From: a bacterium
GTDB taxonomy: Bacteria; JAJRZV01
Reading direction: 5' to 3'
Length of the DNA: 41,456 nt
NCBI GenBank assembly: GCA_024275095.1
Contig: JAJRZV010000069.1
Span: 1-41,456 of the forward strand
The first letter of the stretch is position 1, and the number at the start of each line of letters is the position of its first letter. Both the position numbers and the translations under genes were made by a program. Shown here piece by piece: positions 27,466 to 37,365 of the stretch. The notes below the pieces were generated by a model. That model was not told the DNA's origin. It saw only the letters and a program-made list of their open reading frames with translations, and ran no database searches.

Positions 27466-28354
27466 AAGAGCAACGTTCCTTGTTTTGATGACTTTCCTCT
27501 GGGTTGCAGGCGGGTGCACTCATAAAAGACCACAGGGCCGTGTGATTGCAAGAATTGACGGTGAAGTATTCACCATTGACGATTTGCGTGCGGAACTCTC
27601 TTTGCTCAAACCCAGAGAATTGAAAGCCCTTGGTGCGAACGCGCAGAGAAGGCTTCACTTTATGGAAGGCCTGATTGAACGATGGAAAATGTATGCGGCG
27701 GCCAAAAAGGAAGGGATTGACCAGCTTCCTGAAATGAGAGCTCTGGTGCGAGCATATGAGACACGTCTTCTTCAGAGAAAGTACCTGGAGCAGAAAGTTC
27801 CTTCAGTAAAGGTCGGATTTAAAGATGTAAAAGCCTATTACGACAAGATCAAAGACGAACGTTACCTGAGCAGGGGAATGGTAAGGGTCAGGCGGATCGT
27901 GGTGAAGACGAAGAAAGAGGCGGACGAGGTTCTCAAGGCACTGAAGAGAGGGGAAGATTTTGGCAAACTGGCGGGTGAATATAATACCATCCCTCGCCTC
28001 AAGGCAAAAAAGGGGGATCTGGGTTATCTTGGCCGCGGGGTACTGCCTCCGGAGGTGCAAAAAGTTGTTGATAAAATGAACAAAACACTGGAGGTGGCCG
28101 GCCCTATTAAGACCCGCGAAGGGTATGAGTTTGTACAATATATAGATCGTATAAAAAGGGCCTATGTGCCACTTGAAAAGGTTTACAACGACCTTGTTGA
28201 AGAAGTGAGTGCCAACAGGCGAGCTCAGGCGTACAAAAAGCTGAAAGAGGAGATAGAAAAAAAGTTGAAGGTTGAGGTAAAAGAATCTTTGATTAACGAG
28301 TTTATAAAGAAACAGGCGGGTAAAATTAGAGTAAAAGCACGTACCAACAAATGA
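27458..28354 (+). CDS. Parvulin-type peptidylprolyl isomerase lipoprotein
   Basis: Lipobox WVAGGC; SurA_N-like; RGMVRVRRIVVKTKKEADEVLKALKRGEDFGKLAGEYN...KGDLGYLGRGVLPPEV. Confidence 0.9.
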   Translation: MNKRATFLVLMTFLWVAGGCTHKRPQGRVIARIDGEVFTIDDLRAELSLLKPRELKALGANAQRRLHFMEGLIERWKMYAAAKKEGIDQLPEMRALVRAYETRLLQRKYLEQKVPSVKVGFKDVKAYYDKIKDERYLSRGMVRVRRIVVKTKKEADEVLKALKRGEDFGKLAGEYNTIPRLKAKKGDLGYLGRGVLPPEVQKVVDKMNKTLEVAGPIKTREGYEFVQYIDRIKRAYVPLEKVYNDLVEEVSANRRAQAYKKLKEEIEKKLKVEVKESLINEFIKKQAGKIRVKARTNK

Positions 28355-29319
28355 ACGTTCGCCTTATTCAAAAATGTGTGTGTATGTTTGTTGTATGCGT
28401 GTGTGGCTGTACTATAAAGCAAAGTGGTCCTGTGGTTGTAGCTCTGGTGAATGGAAGAGAAATCACTTCAGCGGATATAAAAAAGGAACTGATACTCACG
28501 TCAGGCCAGACCCTGCGGGATGAATTGCGGAAGGCCGCACTTTCTGAAAATCCACGGGTGCAGGCGGGATTGAAACTTCAAATTCTTTCGAAATTGCTGG
28601 ATGAACTTTTGCTGGAAGAGGAGGCAAAGAATCGCGGTATTAATGTTTCGTCAAAAGAAGTACAGCAGGAGCTGAACGCGCTTTTCCGGTCTTATCCCGG
28701 AGGTTTTACTGTATATTCTGCTGTTCATTCAGGAGTGTCTATTAGAGACGTTAAGGAAAATCTCAAACGTCAGTTATTGATAAAAAAGCTTCTCGAACAG
28801 GAGGCCGGCAAGGTAAAAATCAGTGAGGAAGAAATAAAAAAGTATTATGACTCGCATTCTGAGGAATTTTACCAGTCCGATCGGGTGCGGGCTCGTCAGA
28901 TTGTTGTACCGGATCTCAGCAGAGCGAAGAAAATACTTGAGCTTCTCCAGCGACCCGGTGGCCGCAAGCGCTTCGCAGAATACGCACGGAAATACTCTAT
29001 TTCACCAGAAGCCAAAGACGGGGGGGATCTGGGTTACTTCAGCGAGGATGAGGTGCCTCCACAATTTAACGTGTGTTTTAAACTTCGCAGAGGTGAGGTG
29101 AGCCGGATAGTGAAGTCGCCTTACGGGTATCATATCTTCATGGTAGAGGACCGGCAGCCGGGCAGGCAGCGTTCGTTTGAGGAGGTAAAAGAGGAGATTC
29201 GAAATCTATTGATGGAACGCAAGAGGAAAGAGATCGTCCAGAATTTTATCACGCGTTTGAGGTCTAAGGCGGAAATTGTGGTATATGAAGACCGTCTTGC
29301 AGGGGTGAGTCTGTTTTGA
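28351..29319 (+). CDS. Parvulin-type peptidylprolyl isomerase, probable lipoprotein
   Basis: VVCVCGC lipobox-like; VRARQIVVPDLSRAKKILELL...FAEYARKYSISPEAKDGGDLGYFSEDEVPPQF; 4-nt overlap. Confidence 0.9.
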   Translation: MNVRLIQKCVCMFVVCVCGCTIKQSGPVVVALVNGREITSADIKKELILTSGQTLRDELRKAALSENPRVQAGLKLQILSKLLDELLLEEEAKNRGINVSSKEVQQELNALFRSYPGGFTVYSAVHSGVSIRDVKENLKRQLLIKKLLEQEAGKVKISEEEIKKYYDSHSEEFYQSDRVRARQIVVPDLSRAKKILELLQRPGGRKRFAEYARKYSISPEAKDGGDLGYFSEDEVPPQFNVCFKLRRGEVSRIVKSPYGYHIFMVEDRQPGRQRSFEEVKEEIRNLLMERKRKEIVQNFITRLRSKAEIVVYEDRLAGVSLF

Positions 29320-30242
29320 TTAAAGTGAAGTTAATTGTTATGGCCCTGTGTGCTGTGTGGACTTTCCAGGCTGGTGCCGAATTTACTTTCATCGACGGAG
29401 TGGCTGCTGTAGTTGACAGTAACCCCGTAACCGTATCTGAGGTTAAGGCTGCTGCAAAAGTGCTTTCTGAAATGGGAAACAGGGATACCACCTGCCGGGA
29501 AGCTCTGGAGTACATGGTGGATATGAATATACTGGAAAAAGAAGCGGGAGAACGGGGCCTCAAGGTTACGGATGAGGAAGTGGAAACGGCAATAAAGGCT
29601 GTTGCCACGAGAAACAATTTCAGCTATAGACAACTAAAAGAGGTGATCGAAGCAAAGGGCATCCCTTTTTCAGTGTACAGAAACATTGTGAAGTACGAAT
29701 TGTTGAAGGATCGTTTTATCAGAAGTGTAATTCAGCCAGAAACCATGGTGGGACCGTCCGATGTAAGAGCACTTTATAGTGAATTGCATAAGCAGGGATT
29801 GAGACCGGTTAGCGTGGTTGTGTTCGTTGGCAGGAACAGAAAACAGGTAAGCAAAGCACGTCTTTTGCTGACAGAGGAAAAAGATTTTAAACACGTAAAC
29901 CAGGAATTCCCGGAGGTGGTTTCAACTCCCATCAAAAACGTATGGCCTGAAGACCTGAACCCTCAGGTAAAAACCGTTCTCCAAAATCTCAAACCCGGCG
30001 AGATGTCGGATATTTTTCAAATTGGTGAGAAGTGGGGCTTTGTTCTCTTTACCGGGCTTGATGATAATGATTCGGCTCAAAAGATTCCCCCGGAGGTATA
30101 TTCGCGGCTGGAGCAAATGGCGCTGCTCAAGAAGATTAACGAGGAACTGAAAAGGAAACTCGCACGGTTCAGGACAAAGCATTTTGTAGAATTCTTACAG
30201 GTTCCAGGATGTGAAGAGCCGTTAGCAAATAACAAGCAGTAA
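29316..30242 (+). CDS. SurA-like periplasmic chaperone with degenerate PPIase region
   Basis: Signal peptide; IDGVAAVVDSNPVTVSEV, SurA_N-like helices; LKPGEMSDIFQIGEKWGFVLF; 4-nt overlap; adjacent to pdxA as in known surA-pdxA synteny. Confidence 0.8.
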   Translation: MIKVKLIVMALCAVWTFQAGAEFTFIDGVAAVVDSNPVTVSEVKAAAKVLSEMGNRDTTCREALEYMVDMNILEKEAGERGLKVTDEEVETAIKAVATRNNFSYRQLKEVIEAKGIPFSVYRNIVKYELLKDRFIRSVIQPETMVGPSDVRALYSELHKQGLRPVSVVVFVGRNRKQVSKARLLLTEEKDFKHVNQEFPEVVSTPIKNVWPEDLNPQVKTVLQNLKPGEMSDIFQIGEKWGFVLFTGLDDNDSAQKIPPEVYSRLEQMALLKKINEELKRKLARFRTKHFVEFLQVPGCEEPLANNKQ

Positions 30243-30255
30243 AAGGAGGTTGACA

Positions 30256-31305
30256 ATGTCAGATTCTGCCCCTGTGATAGGAATTACAATGGGAGACCCT
30301 ACAGGTATAGGGCCGGAGATCATTGTGAAAGCGCTGACTAAAACCACAGTCACCTCCGAAGTGAAGCCGATTGTCTTCGGGGATAAGGGAGTACTTCGCA
30401 AAACACTCGATGAATTGAAGGTTAAAGCTGATGTGAAGGTTGTTAATAATTTACGCGAGGCACGCCCCACCCGTAAAACCATTTGTGTGAGGAATGTTAC
30501 CAATCTTAACCTCGGTCGACTTCGCTACGGCCGTCCGGATAAAAATTGCGGCAAGGCAATGGCCGCCTATATTCGTACTGCCACCCAGGCTGCAATGGCC
30601 GGAGAAATTGATGCAATTGTGACAGCTCCCATCAACAAGGAGGCCATGAACAATGCTGGCGTGAAATATGCAGGACATACGGAAATGATGGCAGAAATGA
30701 CAGGCACTGAAGATTATGCCATGATGCTTGCGGGGACGAAGTTAAAAGTGGTGATGGTTACGACACACGTACCGCTCAGGGATGTTCATACGGGACTGAC
30801 ACCCGGTAAAGTATTCAAAGTTATTAAGCTTACCTGTCTTTCTCTTATTGAATTGTTCGGTGTGAGAAATCCTCGAATAGCTGTTACGGGGCTTAATCCA
30901 CATGGTGGAGAAGGGGGACTTTTCGGATATGAAGAAAGGGAGTTGATTTTACCTGCTGTAAACAATGCCAAAAATCTGGGTATCAATGTGAGGGGACCGC
31001 TTCCGGCAGACACGGTTTTTTATTTTGCGCTTAAAGGTGAGTATGATGCAGTGGTGACCATGTATCACGATCAGGGTCTTATCCCCCTTAAAATGCTCCA
31101 CTTTACAGATGCGGTGAATGTAACGCTGGGCTTGCCGGTAATTCGCACCTCAGTGGACCACGGCACTGCTTATGACATTGCAGGCAAAGGAATCGCCAGT
31201 TACGGGAGCCTGCTTGCTGCAATTAAGATGGCGGGAAGGATGGCCCGGGAGAAAAAAATCTTTCATCTTCAAAAAGAAGAAAAGAGACGCCGCAGACGCC
31301 TGTGA
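30256..31305 (+). CDS. pdxA: 4-hydroxythreonine-4-phosphate dehydrogenase
   Basis: VIGITMGDPTGIGPEIIVKAL, KYAGHTEMMAEMTG, MVTTHVPLRDV, GLNPHGGEGGLFGYEE, YDAVVTMYHDQGLIPLK. Confidence 0.97.
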   Translation: MSDSAPVIGITMGDPTGIGPEIIVKALTKTTVTSEVKPIVFGDKGVLRKTLDELKVKADVKVVNNLREARPTRKTICVRNVTNLNLGRLRYGRPDKNCGKAMAAYIRTATQAAMAGEIDAIVTAPINKEAMNNAGVKYAGHTEMMAEMTGTEDYAMMLAGTKLKVVMVTTHVPLRDVHTGLTPGKVFKVIKLTCLSLIELFGVRNPRIAVTGLNPHGGEGGLFGYEERELILPAVNNAKNLGINVRGPLPADTVFYFALKGEYDAVVTMYHDQGLIPLKMLHFTDAVNVTLGLPVIRTSVDHGTAYDIAGKGIASYGSLLAAIKMAGRMAREKKIFHLQKEEKRRRRRL

Positions 31306-34148
31306 ATTGGGACAGGCCAATTGTCATTACAGGTGCGCGTGAGCACAATTTGAAAAATATAACAGTTTCCCTCCCAAGAGAGGCTTTTATCGTTATCACA
31401 GGCATATCTGGTTCAGGTAAATCCACCCTGGCATTTGACATTATTTATGCCGAAGGCCAGCGCAAGTACATAGAGTCTCTTTCTGCATACGCAAGGCAGT
31501 TCCTTGAGCGCATGCAGAAGCCTGATGTTGATGAAATCTCGGGCTTGTCTCCGACCATTGCCATAGAACAGCGCAAAGCAGCTTACAATCCCCGCTCTAC
31601 TGTGGGTACTGTGACGGAAATTTATGACTACCTGCGCCTTCTTTTCGCCCGTGCGGGCAAGGCGTATTGCCCTCGATGTGACATTCCTATTGAAAGCATG
31701 AGTGCTGAGGAAATTGTTCAGCGCATTTTTCAATACTATACCGACCAGCTGATCAATATTTATTCCCCGGTTGTTCGTGGCAGAAAAGGAGAATTCAAGC
31801 GCGAATTTCAGGCCTATTTGCGTCAGGGTTTTGTGAAATTCCGCATTGACGGGAAAGTGACGTCAGATCCACTGGCGATGAATATAGACAAGAAAAAGAA
31901 GCACCACGTAGAGGTGCTTGTGGACGAGGTGGAAGTCGTTCCTGAAGAGAGAGGTCGTGTTTTCGAATCCGTTGCTCTTGCGCTTGACCTTTCGGGAGGC
32001 CTGGTGTGTGTAGAAACACAGTCTGGTGCAAAAGAGACGTGGAGCGAAAAATACGCGTGTCCACAGTGTGGCTTCACCTTTTCTGAGATATCTCCCAGGA
32101 CATTTTCGTTCAACAGTCCTTATGGTGCGTGCCCCTCTTGCAGTGGACTCGGCACCCTTAATGATTTTGATCCCTTGCTGGTGGTACCCGACGAGTCGCT
32201 TTCTTTGCGGGAGGGAGCCATCGCACCTTTCCGGGGACGTAACAGCGGTTTTTATACTCAAATGCTTCAATGTGTTGCAGACCATTTTGGTTTTGATACG
32301 GATGTACCTTTCCGTGAACTGCCCGAATATGTGAAAAAGATCATTTTTTACGGTTCGGGAGACGAAGAAATTGACTTTTACATCCGAACCGATCGCACCT
32401 TTTATTTCACACGTCCCTTTGAAGGGGTGATACCTCTGCTCGAAAGAAGATATCGTGAAACAGAGAGCATGAGCGAACGTGAAGAACTCGAGCGCTTTAT
32501 GAGACACAGACCGTGTCCCGATTGTGGCGGTTCGCGCCTCAAAAGAGAATATCTTCATGTAAAATTCAGTGGCAAAAACATTCATGAACTCAGTGATATG
32601 AGCGCGTTCGAACTCAGGCGATTCCTGAGTTCCGTGAAGTTAGAAGGAAAGGAAAAAATCATCGCGGAAAAAATTCTTGCGGAGGTCATTCGGCGGCTTT
32701 CGTTTATGGAAGATGTGGGACTCGGGTATTTAAGTCTCAGCCGCCCGGTACATACACTCTCTGGTGGAGAATATCAGCGCACCAAGCTGGCCACCCAGGT
32801 GGGCTCGGGGCTTGTTGGAGTTATATATGTACTGGATGAACCCAGCATTGGTCTTCACCCTCGTGACACCTGGAGATTGTTGAAAACGCTGAAAGGCCTG
32901 CGTGACCTTGGGAACACGATTATAGTGGTAGATCACGATATGGACACCATTCGTCAGGCAGACTGGATTCTCGATCTGGGTCCTGGTGCGGGGGAGGCGG
33001 GAGGATACGTTGTGGTTGAAGGGCCACCGGATGATGTGGCCGCATGTGATAAGTCTTACACCGGCCAGTACCTCAGTGGACGTTTAAAGATTGAGATGCC
33101 TTCGCGACGGCGTCATCCACGCGGATACATCTGGCTCAAGGGTTGTACTCACCATAACCTTAAAAACATTGATGTAAGAATTCCACTGGGTGTGTTTGTA
33201 TGTGTAACAGGTGTGTCAGGCTCGGGTAAAAGTACACTTGTAATGGATATCCTTTATCCCGCATTGAAGGGACGTCTTACACGCAGTCGTGTTGTGGCAG
33301 GTGCTTTTAAAACGCTGGAAGGCTGGGACCAGGTGGACAGAGTTATAGAAGTGGACCAGAGTCCTATAGGCCGCACACCCCGCTCAAATCCCGTGACATA
33401 TATTGGAGCATTTACACCGATAAGAGAGTTGTTTGCAAAGACTCGAGAGGCTCGTATGAAAGGTTACCGCCCGGGTCATTTCAGTTTCAATGTAAAGGGT
33501 GGACGCTGTGAAGCATGTAAAGGGGATGGATACATCAAAATAGATATGCAGTTTATGCCTGATGTATATGTAAAGTGTGATGTGTGTGGTGGAAAACGTT
33601 TCCACAGTGAAACGCTGGAGGTTCGCTTCAAGGGTAAGAATATTTATGAGGTTCTGGAACTTACGGTAGATGAGGCATTGGAACTTTTTAATAACATACC
33701 AGCAGTAAAACGCAAGCTGGGCCTGCTTCAGGAGGTGGGCCTGGGCTACATAAAGTTAGGGCAGCCTGCACCCACGCTTTCCGGGGGAGAATCACAACGC
33801 ATCAAACTGGCCAGGGAACTATCAAAACGTGACACGGGCCGGACTCTTTACATACTGGATGAACCGACCATTGGCTTACATGCCCATGACGTGAGCAAAC
33901 TTTTGAAAGTTCTGGAACGACTGGTAGATGCTGGTAATACGGTGGTGGTGATAGAGCATAACCTGGATGTGGTAAAGTGTGCTGACTGGATTATAGATTT
34001 GGGACCAGAGGGTGGTGAAAACGGTGGTCGCATTGTTGCAGAAGGTGCCCCGGAGGAAGTTATGCAAAATCCCAATTCTTATACCGCAGAGCACCTGAGA
34101 ATGTATCTTTCTCTTGAAAAACGTGTTGAACAGGGAACACCGGCTTAA
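31302..34148 (+). CDS. uvrA: Excinuclease ABC subunit A
   Basis: GAREHNLKNI, GISGSGKSTLAFDIIYAEGQRKYIESLSAYARQFL, two LSGGE motifs, CEACKGDGYIKIDMQFMPDVYVKCDVCGG. Confidence 0.98.
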   Translation: MNWDRPIVITGAREHNLKNITVSLPREAFIVITGISGSGKSTLAFDIIYAEGQRKYIESLSAYARQFLERMQKPDVDEISGLSPTIAIEQRKAAYNPRSTVGTVTEIYDYLRLLFARAGKAYCPRCDIPIESMSAEEIVQRIFQYYTDQLINIYSPVVRGRKGEFKREFQAYLRQGFVKFRIDGKVTSDPLAMNIDKKKKHHVEVLVDEVEVVPEERGRVFESVALALDLSGGLVCVETQSGAKETWSEKYACPQCGFTFSEISPRTFSFNSPYGACPSCSGLGTLNDFDPLLVVPDESLSLREGAIAPFRGRNSGFYTQMLQCVADHFGFDTDVPFRELPEYVKKIIFYGSGDEEIDFYIRTDRTFYFTRPFEGVIPLLERRYRETESMSEREELERFMRHRPCPDCGGSRLKREYLHVKFSGKNIHELSDMSAFELRRFLSSVKLEGKEKIIAEKILAEVIRRLSFMEDVGLGYLSLSRPVHTLSGGEYQRTKLATQVGSGLVGVIYVLDEPSIGLHPRDTWRLLKTLKGLRDLGNTIIVVDHDMDTIRQADWILDLGPGAGEAGGYVVVEGPPDDVAACDKSYTGQYLSGRLKIEMPSRRRHPRGYIWLKGCTHHNLKNIDVRIPLGVFVCVTGVSGSGKSTLVMDILYPALKGRLTRSRVVAGAFKTLEGWDQVDRVIEVDQSPIGRTPRSNPVTYIGAFTPIRELFAKTREARMKGYRPGHFSFNVKGGRCEACKGDGYIKIDMQFMPDVYVKCDVCGGKRFHSETLEVRFKGKNIYEVLELTVDEALELFNNIPAVKRKLGLLQEVGLGYIKLGQPAPTLSGGESQRIKLARELSKRDTGRTLYILDEPTIGLHAHDVSKLLKVLERLVDAGNTVVVIEHNLDVVKCADWIIDLGPEGGENGGRIVAEGAPEEVMQNPNSYTAEHLRMYLSLEKRVEQGTPA

Positions 34149-34154
34149 GTTTTT

Positions 34155-35546
34155 GTGATTCTGTCGAGGTCAAATGTGAAAGCCCACAGGATATTTGCAA
34201 AAGTGAAAAGCTTTGTTTTAAGAGAAGGTCTTATCCGCGAAGGGGATGCAATTATCGCAGCTGTCTCAGGTGGTCCAGATAGCGTGGCCATGCTGGATAT
34301 GCTTTTGCGTCTTAGAAGACATATCCCCTTTTCAGTGACTGTTGCTCACTATAATCATCGAGTGAGGGGGGCTGAAAGTGATCGTGACGAAACCTTTGTG
34401 AGGGAACTCGCCAGGCGGGAAGGACTTGATTTTGTTTTTGCACGGCGGAAAGCTTCTAAAAAGATGAAGACCTCGGAGTCCGAGTTGCGGAAGGCACGTT
34501 ATCGGTTCCTTCTTCAACTGGCTGACCAGATGGAGGCGAAAATCGCACTCGCCCACCACCGTAATGACCAGGTAGAAACAGTCCTTATGCGCATTTTTAG
34601 GGGTACGGGAGTAAAGGGACTACCTGCAATGCGTCCTGTTTCCGGGCCTCTCATCAGACCGCTTCTGTGTTTGTGGAGATACGAAATAGAGGATTATGTG
34701 CATGAAAGAAGATTGGAATACGTTGATGACGTAACCAACAGAGATGAGCGTATTCCCCGCAATTTCCTCCGGCTCAGGGTTATCCCCATGGTGGAAAAGA
34801 TGTTTCCGGGAGCGTCGGACGCGGTATTGCGACTTGCAGAAAGTGCTTACGAGGACACGCTTTTTCTCGAAGCTCTTGCCAGACGCTTTATTTCCCATGC
34901 TTCGCTTCAAAAAGAAACAGCAGTGTATTCACTCGATGAGTTGCGATCCCTTCCTGTAGCTCTCAGAAAGCGTCTTATTCGTATCACTGTAGAAACAATA
35001 ACAGGTAATGTACCTTCGTGGAAATTTGTGGATCAGGTGGAAAATATTGTGTTCTCCACCGAGGCTGTTGAGTCAAAAGGGAGTGGTGTTTATGTGTACA
35101 GGGAAGGTCATTATTTGGTGATTACGCGGGGAAGAAAAAATCGAAAGGTTGTGTACCGTTACATGGTTGAAAATCCTGGCACTACACTCCAGATCGTGGA
35201 AACAGGCGTTGAAATTACTTTTGAAGAAGAAACAGGACCTGCGGTCGCTTTTGACAGGACCTGTGAAGCAGTCGTTGACATGGACAAAATTGTTTTCCCG
35301 TTGTGTATCAGAACCTGGAAAGCGGGTGATCGGTTTCTACCTTTTGGAGGCCCGGGGCAGGTTAAACTCAAAGAATTTTTTGTGGCGGAGGGAGTACCGT
35401 CACACCTTCGACATTATTATCCTGTTGTTGAAGATGCACGTGGAGAGATTATCTGGATTGCTCCGTTGAGGATTGGCCAGAAGGTTGCTGTTTCTGCAAC
35501 AACAAGGCGGATATTGAAAATGTGTATTAAAATACCTGGAGATTGA
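34155..35546 (+). CDS. tilS: tRNA(Ile)-lysidine synthase
   Basis: AVSGGPDSVAMLDML, VAHYNHRVRG, ALAHHRNDQVETVLMRIFRGTGVKGL; C-terminal domain RTWKAGDRFLPFGG. Confidence 0.95.
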   Translation: MILSRSNVKAHRIFAKVKSFVLREGLIREGDAIIAAVSGGPDSVAMLDMLLRLRRHIPFSVTVAHYNHRVRGAESDRDETFVRELARREGLDFVFARRKASKKMKTSESELRKARYRFLLQLADQMEAKIALAHHRNDQVETVLMRIFRGTGVKGLPAMRPVSGPLIRPLLCLWRYEIEDYVHERRLEYVDDVTNRDERIPRNFLRLRVIPMVEKMFPGASDAVLRLAESAYEDTLFLEALARRFISHASLQKETAVYSLDELRSLPVALRKRLIRITVETITGNVPSWKFVDQVENIVFSTEAVESKGSGVYVYREGHYLVITRGRKNRKVVYRYMVENPGTTLQIVETGVEITFEEETGPAVAFDRTCEAVVDMDKIVFPLCIRTWKAGDRFLPFGGPGQVKLKEFFVAEGVPSHLRHYYPVVEDARGEIIWIAPLRIGQKVAVSATTRRILKMCIKIPGD

Positions 35547-35619
35547 AAAATTATTAATATGCACAAGTGAATATTTTGGTAAAACTTGAAATCGCAGCAG
35601 GTATTAGTTTCAGGATTTT

Positions 35620-35649
35620 TTGACGTTGTACTTTATGAAAGTTTAGGAT
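35620..35649 (+). promoter_or_regulatory. Promoter TTGACG-18-TAGGAT
   Basis: Located in the 143-nt intergenic region before the hydroxyacyl-CoA dehydrogenase gene. Confidence 0.35.
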
Positions 35650-35689
35650 TATGTGGGAGTAAAAAAGTTCTCAGTGATGGAGGGGAATA

Positions 35690-36541
35690 ATGAAGAAAGT
35701 AGCAATACTTGGTGCAGGTACCATGGGCAGTGGCATCGGATATGATGTCGCTCGTTCAGGATATTTGGCCAGCCTTTTCGATGTATCCGGGGCAGTGCTG
35801 GAAAAAGCGCGTTCTTATCACGAAGGTCTGCTGAAACGTGCTGTGGAAAAGGGTCGGATGAGCGAAGGGGATGCCTCTGACACGAGATCACGTCTTTCCT
35901 ATACCACCAGTGAAAAGGAATGTCTTGAAGGCGCGGATATAGTGATAGAAGCTGTACCTGAGAATCTGGAGTTGAAAAAGGAAGTGTTCGGTAAGATAGA
36001 AGAACTTGCGCCGGATCATGCAATTCTGGGAACAAATACCAGTTCCCTTTCCATTACCGGTATTGCTTCAGAGCTGAAGAATCCGGAACGCGTTGTGGGT
36101 ATTCACTTTTTCAATCCCGTGCCTGTAATGAAGCTCGTTGAAATAGTGAAAGGCCTCACCACTTCTCAGGATACGGTAGCAAAGGCTGTAGAGTTCGCAC
36201 GGTCGCTGGGTAAGACCACAGTTGTGGTGAATGATAGCCCTGGTTTTGTTACTACGCGGATTGGGCTTGTGCTCATTGCCGAGGGTATCCGTGTGTATGA
36301 AGCCGGCGTTGCTTCGATGGAAGATATAGACACCGCCATGAAACTCGGCTACAACATGCCCATGGGACCGTTTGAGCTGGCAGATCTCATCGGTCTTGAT
36401 GTGGTTTATAACGTTCTCAAGGCCATATATGCAGAGCTGGGAGATCCGCGTTACGCGCCTCCTTTTACTCTCAAGAAATATGTAACAGCGGGAAAACTGG
36501 GACGTAAAACAGGCGAAGGTTTTTACAGGTACGAAAAGTAA
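35690..36541 (+). CDS. 3-hydroxyacyl-CoA (3-hydroxybutyryl-CoA) dehydrogenase
   Basis: KKVAILGAGTMGSGIGYDVARSGY, GTNTSSLSITGIA, VGIHFFNPVPVMKLVEIV, NDSPGFVTTRI. Confidence 0.96.
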   Translation: MKKVAILGAGTMGSGIGYDVARSGYLASLFDVSGAVLEKARSYHEGLLKRAVEKGRMSEGDASDTRSRLSYTTSEKECLEGADIVIEAVPENLELKKEVFGKIEELAPDHAILGTNTSSLSITGIASELKNPERVVGIHFFNPVPVMKLVEIVKGLTTSQDTVAKAVEFARSLGKTTVVVNDSPGFVTTRIGLVLIAEGIRVYEAGVASMEDIDTAMKLGYNMPMGPFELADLIGLDVVYNVLKAIYAELGDPRYAPPFTLKKYVTAGKLGRKTGEGFYRYEK

Positions 36542-36558
36542 TTCTGGAGGTCCATCAG

Positions 36559-37350
36559 GTGCAGGATGTTCTTTACGAGAAAAAAGGCTACGGCGGTTGG
36601 ATTATTATTAACCGGCCGGAAAGGCGAAATGCTTTCCGCTATCAGACAGTGATGGAGCTGAGAGATGCTTTGCGCATTGCCATAAGTGATAATGAAGTGG
36701 CTGCAGTTGTCATCACGGGTGCAGGGGGTGAGGCTTTTTGTGCCGGTGGTGATATCGAGGAAATGAAGGAATTTGATGCCCGGGCTGCCCGTGATTTTCT
36801 TTTTAATTTTGCACATTTGCTCTTCGAGATACGCACAGCTCCCAAGGTGGTGATTGCAGCAATAAATGGATATTGCCTTGGCGGGGGTAATGAAATTAAC
36901 CTCGCATGTGACCTTTCTGTCGCAACAGAAGGTTCTGTGTTTGGACAGACCGGCCCTGCTGTCGGTGCCTCACCCGTAATGGGCGGTCCTCAACTTTTAC
37001 CTTTTATCGTGGGTGACAAAAAGGCGCGGGAAATTATGTTTCTCTGTTACAAATACTCTGCCCGTGAGGCCGAGAAAATGGGATGGATTAACAGGGTTGT
37101 TCCCGATGGGGCCCTGGAGAACGCGGTGACGGAATGGGTTGAACAAATTGCACGTTTGAGTCCACAGGCACTCAGAATTGCAAAGGAAACACTTAACCTT
37201 TCAAATGACCGTTTTTTTTCTTCACTTTTGCATGCAGCAGAAGTTTTGGCGTTAACATACGAAAGTGATGAATTTCAAGAAGGCATGAGGGCGTTTCTTG
37301 AAAAACGGCACCCGCACTTCAGAAAGAGCCCTGCATGTGATAAAAATTAA
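36559..37350 (+). CDS. Enoyl-CoA hydratase/isomerase
   Basis: IINRPERRNAF, AVVITGAGGEAFCAGGDIEEM, AINGYCLGGGNEINLACDLSVA. Confidence 0.95.
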   Translation: MQDVLYEKKGYGGWIIINRPERRNAFRYQTVMELRDALRIAISDNEVAAVVITGAGGEAFCAGGDIEEMKEFDARAARDFLFNFAHLLFEIRTAPKVVIAAINGYCLGGGNEINLACDLSVATEGSVFGQTGPAVGASPVMGGPQLLPFIVGDKKAREIMFLCYKYSAREAEKMGWINRVVPDGALENAVTEWVEQIARLSPQALRIAKETLNLSNDRFFSSLLHAAEVLALTYESDEFQEGMRAFLEKRHPHFRKSPACDKN

Positions 37351-37365
37351 GAAAGGGAGGCCGGC

